From positions 21,585-31,033 of the forward strand of contig DBLF01000018.1 of NCBI GenBank assembly GCA_002297965.1: a DNA stretch of 9,449 bases. Direction: 5' to 3'. This DNA is from Candidatus Segatella papionis (GTDB taxonomy: Bacteria; Bacteroidota; Bacteroidia; Bacteroidales; Bacteroidaceae). The translations under genes and the position numbers were made by a program. Every line of letters begins with the position of its first letter. Positions within the stretch are counted from its first letter, which is position 1. The notes under the pieces are model-generated. The model made no database searches. It was given only the letters and a program-made list of their open reading frames with translations, and was not told the DNA's origin. Below are positions 1-6,033 of the stretch, in pieces.

Positions 1-1506
1 CTCAAGGAGATGGCACCGCAATACGAGGAGGACTACCAGGTGATGGACAGCAACATCAACCGAACCACCCGACTCCTGCGACAAATCCTGGAAGTGAGAA
101 AGTCGCAGGCTGGCCAACTGCGCCTTCTCGTGAGCAACAACGACCTCATCGCATTTGTGAGAAAAGCTTGCGAGAACATCCGACCTATGGCGGAACGACA
201 GCACATCACGCTCTGCTGGGATTTGCCCAACAGGGATGGCTCTGCCTGGTTTGACACCGACAAATTGGACAAGATACTCTACAACCTACTCTCCAATGCC
301 ATCAAATATAACAACAAGGATGGCAAGATAGATGTTTCTCTCCATCTCAACAGGGAGCAAGCCTCCATCACCATCGCCGACAACGGCATCGGAATGTCGA
401 AAAACAAGCTCAAACATCTATATACCCGTTTCTTCGATGGCGACTACCGAAAGCAGAACCAACCAGGTACGGGCATCGGACTTGCCCTGACCCACGACCT
501 CGTGAAACTGCACCATGGCAACATCGAATGCGATAGCACAGAGGGACAAGGTACCACGTTCACCGTCACCTTCCCTATCAAGAAAAGTGACTATGCAGAA
601 TCTGAAATCGACGACTCTGGCAAGAGCAAGAAAGTGGACGAAGAGTCTATCCGACTGGCGAGCCTATCGGAACAAGCCTTGCCCCCTATGCACCAAAGTA
701 TCTTCATCAGAAAGAACGTGAGCAAGATACTCGTGGTGGAGGACAACGAGGAGCTTCTCGCCCTTATGCTACAGGTATTGAGCAAGAATTACCACGTCTT
801 CACCGCCAAGAACGGCAAGCAAGCCATGAACATCATCATGAAGGAACAGCTCGACCTCGTGGTGAGCGACGTGATGATGCCTGTGATGGACGGCATCGAA
901 CTGACCAAGCAGATCAAGTCAGACAAGAGTTTTTGGCAGCTACCTATCATCCTGCTCACCGCCAAGAACAAGGACGAGGACAAGACTGAGGCTTACAGCA
1001 TCGGAGCCGATGCCTACATCACCAAGCCATTCAAGTTTGAGGATCTCGAGGTGCGCATCAACGCCTTGCTCGCCAACCGCAAGCGCCTCATAGAGAAAAT
1101 AGAAACCGAAGTGTCACTCTCCGCCAACACCCGAGGCGACAATAAGGAGGATGATGCACACCTCAGCAATCCAGACCAAGCTTTCATCACTCGTGCCACC
1201 GAGATGGTGATGCAGCATCTGGATGACTCCGAGTACGACCGCAAGTCGTTCGCCAAGGATATGGCGATGGGCGAATCCACCCTATATAATAAGGTGAAAG
1301 CGACCACCGGGCAGACGGTAGTGGAATTCATCACTGCCATCCGCATGAAGGAGGCTCAACGCCTGATGCAAGCAGACCCTAATATTCTGATTAGCGAAGT
1401 GGCGACAAGAGTGGGCTTCAATACGCCAAAGTATTTCTCGAAATGCTTCAAGAAGGAGTTTGGGATTTACCCAAGGGAATTTGCAGATAAGCTAAAGAAT
1501 TCCTGA
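1..1506 (+). CDS. Hybrid two-component system regulator (histidine kinase, receiver, AraC-type HTH), C-terminal part; 5' partial
   Basis: This is the cytoplasmic C-terminal part of a Bacteroidota one-chain two-component regulator (HTCS). The frame is open from base 1 with no stop, so the ATG at 10 is probably internal; full-length family members are far longer, with a periplasmic sensor and the phospho-accepting histidine upstream. Numbering from that Met: the end of the HisKA dimerisation helix is at about 1-40; the ATPase domain at about 75-190 has the N-box NLLSNAIKY (92-100), DNGIGM (124-129) and GTGIGLAL (153-160). A receiver at about 238-355 has the acidic pair E244/D245, phospho-acceptor D287 in SDVMMP, T317 and K339. 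An AraC/XylS DNA-binding domain lies at about 393-495 with two helix-turn-helix units and the closing PREF motif. HTCS proteins usually sense glycan fragments and activate polysaccharide-use loci. Its target is not visible here. It converges on the peptide operon to the right, so a regulatory link to that operon is not supported. Confidence 0.95.
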   Translation, partial: LKEMAPQYEEDYQVMDSNINRTTRLLRQILEVRKSQAGQLRLLVSNNDLIAFVRKACENIRPMAERQHITLCWDLPNRDGSAWFDTDKLDKILYNLLSNAIKYNNKDGKIDVSLHLNREQASITIADNGIGMSKNKLKHLYTRFFDGDYRKQNQPGTGIGLALTHDLVKLHHGNIECDSTEGQGTTFTVTFPIKKSDYAESEIDDSGKSKKVDEESIRLASLSEQALPPMHQSIFIRKNVSKILVVEDNEELLALMLQVLSKNYHVFTAKNGKQAMNIIMKEQLDLVVSDVMMPVMDGIELTKQIKSDKSFWQLPIILLTAKNKDEDKTEAYSIGADAYITKPFKFEDLEVRINALLANRKRLIEKIETEVSLSANTRGDNKEDDAHLSNPDQAFITRATEMVMQHLDDSEYDRKSFAKDMAMGESTLYNKVKATTGQTVVEFITAIRMKEAQRLMQADPNILISEVATRVGFNTPKYFSKCFKKEFGIYPREFADKLKNS

Positions 1507-1520
1507 GAGAATTCCTGAGA
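1497..1520 (+). repeat. 12-bp tandem duplication spanning the HTCS stop codon
   Basis: GAATTCCTGAGA occurs at 1497-1508 and again, perfectly and directly adjacent, at 1509-1520. The first copy contains the TGA stop (1504-1506) of the HTCS gene, so the second copy lies wholly in the 3' untranslated stretch. It looks like a simple local duplication. The protein end is unaffected because the stop is in the first copy. Confidence 0.85.
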
Positions 1521-1540
1521 CAACAAAGATTCTCTTTTCT

Positions 1541-1753
1541 ACTACACACTACACCAATGGCACATAAGTCACTAAAACACAAAATGTTACACTGGTGTAG
1601 TGTCATTACTGGCACTACACCCATACTACACCCCACTACACCCTCATTACTTGAAAAGGTGCAGTGTGGTGTAGTGTGGGTGCAATGTCAAGGCGTACAC
1701 TACACCACCGCAACTCTATGAAACACAGCGACTTATTAGCTATCGAGTGTAGT
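1541..1753. repeat. Cluster of nine ACTACAC heptamers in both orientations
   Basis: ACTACAC occurs in the forward sense at 1541, 1548, 1614, 1625, 1635 and 1699, and as its complement GTGTAGT at 1595, 1669 and 1747. That is nine exact copies in about 213 bases. The first two are in direct tandem; those at 1614, 1625 and 1635 are 11 and 10 bases apart, close to one helical turn. Opposed copies can pair: GGTGTAGTG at 1594-1602 with CACTACACC at 1613-1621 makes a 9-bp stem with a 10-base loop, and 1634-1642 can pair with 1668-1676 across 25 bases. The unit is not the direct-repeat/unique-spacer pattern of a CRISPR. Its function is unknown: protein-binding sites, a structured transcript or a decayed repeat element are all possible. 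Confidence 0.8.
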
Positions 1754-1870
1754 GTGAAGTAGAAATGAGGATTCACCATCATAAGAAGAGAACGAATCCC
1801 GAATGAAGCCTATTCAAAGTTCTGCCAGGCTTCTTCAAAATCCTGCCTCACGCCATTCCATTTTTTGTCT

Positions 1871-1918
1871 CGCCTAGGCAATATATTGCCCTGGCTAAGG
1901 CAATAAATTGCCTAGGCG
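1871..1918. repeat. Long nested palindrome (20-bp arms, 8-base loop)
   Basis: The arm at 1871-1890 is the reverse complement of 1899-1918 at 19 of 20 positions, with an 8-base loop (1891-1898). Each arm is itself built of palindromes: GCCTAGGC near the outer end and GGCAATATATTGCC (left, perfect) or GGCAATAAATTGCC (right, one mismatch) toward the loop. The flanks add a T-run on the left (from about 1861) and an A-run on the right (1924-1928). Neither strand has a U-run straight after the stem, so it is not a typical intrinsic terminator by itself. It could be a REP- or MITE-like element, a cruciform, or a strong mRNA 3'-end structure protecting the operon transcript. Confidence 0.85.
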
Positions 1919-1923
1919 GGAGC

Positions 1924-1960
1924 AAAAAGGAAAAGTCTCGTACTTTCCTTTTACTATTTT
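1924..1960. terminator. Probable bidirectional intrinsic terminator between convergent genes
   Basis: A stem is formed by 1925-1936 (AAAAGGAAAAGT) and 1942-1952 (ACTTTCCTTTT), with the loop CTCGT and one bulged A. On the minus strand the stem ends in a run of five T and follows the PCAT stop by about 50 bases. On the plus strand it ends in TTTTACTATTTT. A-rich and T-rich sides on both strands are typical of a terminator shared by convergent genes, here the HTCS (+) and the peptide operon (-). The stem is AT-rich, so its strength is uncertain; the adjacent palindrome may add to it. Confidence 0.6.
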
Positions 1961-2008
1961 GCCTTCACAAATCGAAACATAGGCTATATTATTTAAAGGC
2001 ATAGTTTA

Positions 2009-4222
2009 CTAAAGAGCATTCAGCTCCAGTTGATTTTTTACCAACCCATAATAATATCCTTTTTGTGCAAGGAGCGTTTGATGAGTACCATGCTCCACTA
2101 TCTTACCTTGTCTCATAACTAGTATTTGGTCGGCATTTTTCACTGTACTGAGACGGTGGGCAGCAATTACCACCGTCTTACCATAATAAAAGGCAGCTAA
2201 ATTATGCATAATTTCCGTCTCATTAGAAGTATCAAGTGCATTGGTTGCCTCGTCAAAGAAAATATATTCAGGATTTTTGTAGATAGCACGAGCAATGAGG
2301 ATGCGTTGACGCTGTCCTTGGCTTACGCCACTTCCCTCCATACCTATCCTAGTGTAATACCCCATTGGCATCTTGCAGATAAACCCATTGGCATTCGCCA
2401 ACACCGCTGCTTGCCGTACTCGCTTCATGTCTAGCCGATCTGTATCCAAGGCAATATTATGGGCGATGGTGTCGCTGAAGATGAAGCTATCTTGCATCAC
2501 AGAGCCTGTAACACTTCGCCAAAGGTGAGGATTGATGGAAGCAAGGTTAGTGTCGCCCACCTTAATACTTCCATGATTTGGCAGATAAAAACCCTGTAAA
2601 AGTTTGATGAGCGTGGTCTTTCCACTTCCACTCTCTCCCACAATGGCAGTTACTTTTCGCTCCGGTATCTCTAGACAAACATCATCCAGAGCATAGTTTC
2701 GTTCCGCACCATCATAGCTGAAAGTCACATGCTCCACACTGATGGTCTTGTCATCGGGAAGTACTAGGTTCTTTCGCTCTATGTCTGTGTCCTCATCTGG
2801 CTGAGAGTGAATTTCATTCAGTCGCTCCAAGCTAATCTTGGCATCCTGTACAGATTGAATAAAACTGATGAAATCGTTGATAGGGGCAGACAACTGACCA
2901 ATGATATAGGTAAGCGACATCATCATACCCAGCGTCATATCGCCAACGATGACATTTCGAGCAGCAATAAACGTGATGAGAATGTTGGTAGTTTGGCTGA
3001 AAAACACAGAACCAGATTGCTGAAACTGTCCTATTCGCAGACCTTTCACACTGATGCGGAACAACCTCATCTGCACCCGTTCCCATTCCCAACGTTTCTG
3101 CCTTTCGCAGTTGTTGAGCTTGATGTCCTGCATTCCCTGAATCAGCTGAATCATCTTGTTACGCTCCGTCGCTGACTGGTTAAATCGCTTGAAGTCCAAC
3201 TCACGGCGATACTTCAAAAAGAACATAACCCATAATATATATAAAGTGTTGCCCAATAAAAACACACCCAACACCAAAAGATTGTAATATCCCAACACCG
3301 CCGAGAAGACGACGAAATTGGCTAGCGAGAAGACAAAGCCAAGCGAGTTGCCCATCAGAAACGACTTGATGCGAGAATGGTCGTCTATGCGCTGCATCAA
3401 ATCACCAATTCTCTTTGTATCGAAGAAGTGCAGTGGCATATTCATCAACTTGATGAGAAAATCAGAAATCAAAGCAATGTCTATGCGAGTGTTTACATGT
3501 AGCAATATCCATCCACGAATAAAATTCACACTGAGTTGTGCTATGAAAAGCACAAGCTGGGCTATCAAGATGAGCGTGACGAAACCCAAGTTTTTGCCGT
3601 TAACACCCTTATCTACTAAAGCCTGAGTCAGGAAAGGGAACGCCAGTTGGAGCAAACTACCCATCAACATTCCCAACAAGAGTATGCCTATCTGACGATG
3701 ATAAGGCTTGAGGTACTTGAAGAAGAAACCGAGGCTTTGCTTATCACTCTCACATTCCTCCTTTCGCTTGCCGAATTTTACGCCAGGCACTATTAGCAGA
3801 GCCATTCCACAATCTTGTCCTTGTACTTTGGTGCTAAGCCAACAACGCATAAACTCTTCCTCTGTGAAGCAAAGTTTCTGCGAGGCAGGGTCGGAGATGT
3901 AAAAGCGATAGCGACCGCTTCTCCCCTTCTTTATCTTATAACAAACCACAAAGTGGTTCTGATTCCAATGAAGAATGCAAGGAAGCGAGGCATCATGGGT
4001 TAGTTGCTCCATGGTAATCCTTACCCCTAGCGTACGAAAGCCGAGATATTCGGCAGCCTCGCTGATGCCAAGCATCGACACGCCATTTCGGGTGATATGA
4101 CAATGCTGGCGCAGCATCTCCGCCGAGTATTCCATGCCGTAGTACTTGGCAATCATCCTCAACGAGGTGGAACCACAGTCCATCTCGTCGAGTTGCTGAT
4201 AATGGGGAAAACTTTTGTACAT
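2009..4222 (-). CDS. Peptidase-containing ABC transporter (PCAT), C39 peptidase-TMD-ATPase
   Basis: This inner-membrane exporter of the bacteriocin/RiPP type would cut the leader of a precursor peptide, usually after a double-glycine-like site, and pump out the core using ATP. The 737 residues have the normal full-length order. The N-terminal C39 cysteine peptidase (about 1-145) has Q10, C16 in the MDCG motif, H90 in NHFVV and D111 in ISDP, a complete active site. The transmembrane domain covers about 170-460 with several hydrophobic helices. The ATPase domain (about 490-735) has Walker A GESGSGKTT (529-537), Q577, a signature VSQGQ (633-637) in place of the usual LSGGQ, Walker B IFFDE (654-658) and H689. 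It starts one base after the glycosyltransferase stop (TAA-G-ATG) and is the last gene of the operon. No HlyD-type adaptor is visible. Its sampled GC (about 50%) is clearly higher than that of the genes upstream. Confidence 0.95.
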   Translation of the reverse strand: MYKSFPHYQQLDEMDCGSTSLRMIAKYYGMEYSAEMLRQHCHITRNGVSMLGISEAAEYLGFRTLGVRITMEQLTHDASLPCILHWNQNHFVVCYKIKKGRSGRYRFYISDPASQKLCFTEEEFMRCWLSTKVQGQDCGMALLIVPGVKFGKRKEECESDKQSLGFFFKYLKPYHRQIGILLLGMLMGSLLQLAFPFLTQALVDKGVNGKNLGFVTLILIAQLVLFIAQLSVNFIRGWILLHVNTRIDIALISDFLIKLMNMPLHFFDTKRIGDLMQRIDDHSRIKSFLMGNSLGFVFSLANFVVFSAVLGYYNLLVLGVFLLGNTLYILWVMFFLKYRRELDFKRFNQSATERNKMIQLIQGMQDIKLNNCERQKRWEWERVQMRLFRISVKGLRIGQFQQSGSVFFSQTTNILITFIAARNVIVGDMTLGMMMSLTYIIGQLSAPINDFISFIQSVQDAKISLERLNEIHSQPDEDTDIERKNLVLPDDKTISVEHVTFSYDGAERNYALDDVCLEIPERKVTAIVGESGSGKTTLIKLLQGFYLPNHGSIKVGDTNLASINPHLWRSVTGSVMQDSFIFSDTIAHNIALDTDRLDMKRVRQAAVLANANGFICKMPMGYYTRIGMEGSGVSQGQRQRILIARAIYKNPEYIFFDEATNALDTSNETEIMHNLAAFYYGKTVVIAAHRLSTVKNADQILVMRQGKIVEHGTHQTLLAQKGYYYGLVKNQLELNAL

Positions 4223-4223
4223 C

Positions 4224-5009
4224 TTATATTTCTAAATTCAAGTGTTGTCGAATCTCAACTTTAGAGGATTGAACAATTCTGTCCTTTTCGTAGGTTGTGA
4301 ACTTTCGCTGTTCTTCTGAGTTATGCTGCCCATTAATATCACGAGGATGAGTGAGGTGAAAAAGCGGTCCTTCTACAGACAGAACTTTGTACCCCAAGTT
4401 TTTCCATCTATCATAGCGTTCCCAATCCTCGGGTCCCCACCCATAGAAATTTTCATTTTCCATTCCTACATCCAAATACGTTTTCCTTTTTGCGAGAAAA
4501 GCCCCACCTTTCATATTTTTTCCATATGGTAAAGACATATACCGATTCAACTTTTCTAAAATAGTAATCTCTTGAGTCTCAATAAACATTTGTCGTATAA
4601 GTGGACTTGTATCAAAGAATAATCCATTGTAAGGATAGACAAAATCTGCACTTCCACATCGCAAAACCCTCATAGCTAAAGACATTTGTTTTATAGGAAA
4701 CACGACATCTGCATCCCAGACGGCCAGATAATCAGTCTGTACAGTTTGCGCCATTTGGTTTATGTACTTGGTTCTATAGAATACAGGATCGGCATCCTTG
4801 ACGAAAGTATATTCTACAGAATCTGGCAAAAGACCTCGTAATATTCGGTTATCAAAAGCTGATGCCTCTAGGACTTTAACATTTATGATAAAATATTTCT
4901 GCAAGTATTCAATAATAGTCAGAAGATTTTCGAGCCGAACCAGCGATTCCACTCGAATAGGCAATAACACCGTCAAATCAGCGAAATTAAGTTTTGTCTT
5001 TATTGTCAT
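4224..5009 (-). CDS. Glycosyltransferase with a GT-A fold, galactosyltransferase-like C-terminal region
   Basis: This 261-residue protein resembles the GT2/GT7C-type enzymes that transfer a sugar from a nucleotide-sugar donor. The N-terminus has a GT-A-like strand (LTVLLPIRV, 12-20). A DxD metal site lies in VWDADVVF (D99, D101). The C-terminal half has GGAFLAKRKTY (168-178), GWGPEDWE (190-197), which parallels the GWGxED acceptor/catalytic motif of beta-1,4-galactosyltransferases, and FHLTHPRD (217-224) with a likely metal-binding histidine. There is no signal peptide or membrane segment, so it should act in the cytoplasm. Its start overlaps the LanC-like gene by 23 bases and its stop is one base before the PCAT start. 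Given these neighbours I infer that it glycosylates the precursor peptide before export; the donor sugar and the acceptor are unknown. A role in surface glycan synthesis is the main alternative. Confidence 0.85.
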   Translation of the reverse strand: MTIKTKLNFADLTVLLPIRVESLVRLENLLTIIEYLQKYFIINVKVLEASAFDNRILRGLLPDSVEYTFVKDADPVFYRTKYINQMAQTVQTDYLAVWDADVVFPIKQMSLAMRVLRCGSADFVYPYNGLFFDTSPLIRQMFIETQEITILEKLNRYMSLPYGKNMKGGAFLAKRKTYLDVGMENENFYGWGPEDWERYDRWKNLGYKVLSVEGPLFHLTHPRDINGQHNSEEQRKFTTYEKDRIVQSSKVEIRQHLNLEI

Positions 5010-6033
5010 TATTCTCCCAAATTCTAGTTAACAATTTTATGCCACAGTAACTATTTAAAGAATAGTTACTGTATAAGAATTCCTCATCCATATCTACATG
5101 ATTCCAAAACGAACTATTTTCGATACGTTGCTTCAATTTTTCCATATCAAAGCCTATCGGAGATAGTGATTTTTGATTATACCACCAGGTCAACGCAAAC
5201 AATCCAAGCACTCCGTTCTGCAACATAACACTTTGATCAAACAAGTCGTTTGACAGCAGATGGGACATATCTATTTCCTTCCTCAAATTCTCTGAGAAGC
5301 ATTTCCATTGCGATTGGCTTGTAACTTGTGCAACTAATGAAGAGGCCAAAAACAGACAATATTTGTTCGGATGCAATACTGGGCGCAATGAAAAAAGGAA
5401 AGGCTGCATTTCTTGGAAAATCCGATCAATTCTTTCTGTGCTAATTCCCAAATTGCGGATTTCTACTAGTGCAAATAGAAAAACAATTAATCGATTGTTA
5501 GCTTTGAAAGGCATAGCCTCACTATAAAAATCCAAAGGTCTATTCATATAAATTGTATTAAACAATTTCTCTATAAATCTCTGGCAGAACTCTTTTTCCA
5601 CCCCATTATCCAACCGCCAATATCTATATATCTCAAAAGCCAAGACATCTATCAATGGAGCTGTCTCTTTACCCTGCAAGTTCATTTCTATCGCATTCAT
5701 CGCTATTTTATATATATACGCATCTATATCTAACAATAATTTCCCCGAAGAATCAGATATATAGTTATTCTCAACTAAATATGATATGCCGAGATAGATA
5801 CCTATCAAGCCATTATTCAAATCGATGTTCTTGACTGTTTGAATTTTTGAAACAACCTGAGTGAGAAGTTCTTTACCTATCTGAAAATTCTCGTTTTTTT
5901 CATTATGATTGCTCATAATAAAAAAATAGACGCAAGCCCCCAACTTGCCTTGCAGTAGCCCCAACTTTTGATCGTTGAGGGCTACTATTTTCAATTTTGC
6001 ATCAATCTCCTTTGTCATATTACTTTTCTGCAT
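4987..6033 (-). CDS. LanC-like protein without visible zinc-ligand motifs
   Basis: The protein (348 residues) looks like a divergent member of the LanC-like alpha-toroid family found in Bacteroidota peptide clusters. The helical glycine repeats are visible: GLLQGKLGACVYFF (25-38), NGLIGIYLGISYL (74-86) and QNGVLGLFAL (272-281). LanC cyclases bind zinc through a WCxG-type cysteine and a CHG motif. I find neither; the only cysteines are C34, C150, C226, C245 and C330, and SYCG at 328-331 is the nearest hint. It may therefore be a non-catalytic scaffold or precursor-binding partner rather than a lanthionine cyclase. The first ATG (6033) lies inside the beta-barrel gene, giving a 14-base overlap. 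The ATG at 6018, one base after that gene's TAA, is an equally good or better start and would remove five residues. Its 3' end overlaps the glycosyltransferase by 23 bases. Family assignment rests on repeat pattern alone. Confidence 0.65.
   Translation of the reverse strand: MQKSNMTKEIDAKLKIVALNDQKLGLLQGKLGACVYFFIMSNHNEKNENFQIGKELLTQVVSKIQTVKNIDLNNGLIGIYLGISYLVENNYISDSSGKLLLDIDAYIYKIAMNAIEMNLQGKETAPLIDVLAFEIYRYWRLDNGVEKEFCQRFIEKLFNTIYMNRPLDFYSEAMPFKANNRLIVFLFALVEIRNLGISTERIDRIFQEMQPFLFSLRPVLHPNKYCLFLASSLVAQVTSQSQWKCFSENLRKEIDMSHLLSNDLFDQSVMLQNGVLGLFALTWWYNQKSLSPIGFDMEKLKQRIENSSFWNHVDMDEEFLYSNYSLNSYCGIKLLTRIWENNDNKDKT

Larger units (their letters stand above)
1507..2008. other. Gene-free convergent intergenic region with repeats and hairpins
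   Basis: This roughly 500-base stretch lies between the 3' end of the HTCS gene (+) and the 3' end of the PCAT gene (-). I see no credible coding region in it on either strand; the only small frame reaching in (minus strand, from 1636) runs back into the HTCS gene and is its shadow. It holds an ACTACAC heptamer cluster (1541-1753), about 115 bases with no clear feature (1754-1870), a long nested palindrome (1871-1918) and a terminator-like hairpin (1924-1960). No gene starts here, so an ordinary promoter role is not expected. Confidence 0.8.

Noticed and set aside
1..1506. HTCS as the regulator of the peptide operon
   Set aside because: It is convergent to the operon, separated by terminator-like hairpins, and HTCS regulators usually control adjacent glycan-use genes; nothing in the sequence links it to the operon.
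1506..1540. Intrinsic terminator right after the HTCS stop
   Set aside because: AGAGAAT (1506-1512) can pair with ATTCTCT (1529-1535) before a short T-run, but the 7-bp AT-rich stem has a 16-base loop and partly arises from the local duplication, so it is too weak to call.
1448..1636. Small cysteine-containing minus-strand frame as a RiPP precursor
   Set aside because: It runs antisense into the end of the HTCS gene, has no double-glycine leader motif, lies beyond the probable terminator of the operon and is explained as a shadow frame.
1541..1753. CRISPR array
   Set aside because: The repeat is only 7 bp, occurs in both orientations and has irregular spacing; no cas gene is seen.
2832..3092. 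Small minus-strand frame inside the PCAT gene
   Set aside because: It is an alternative-frame shadow of the PCAT transmembrane/linker region with no recognisable domain.
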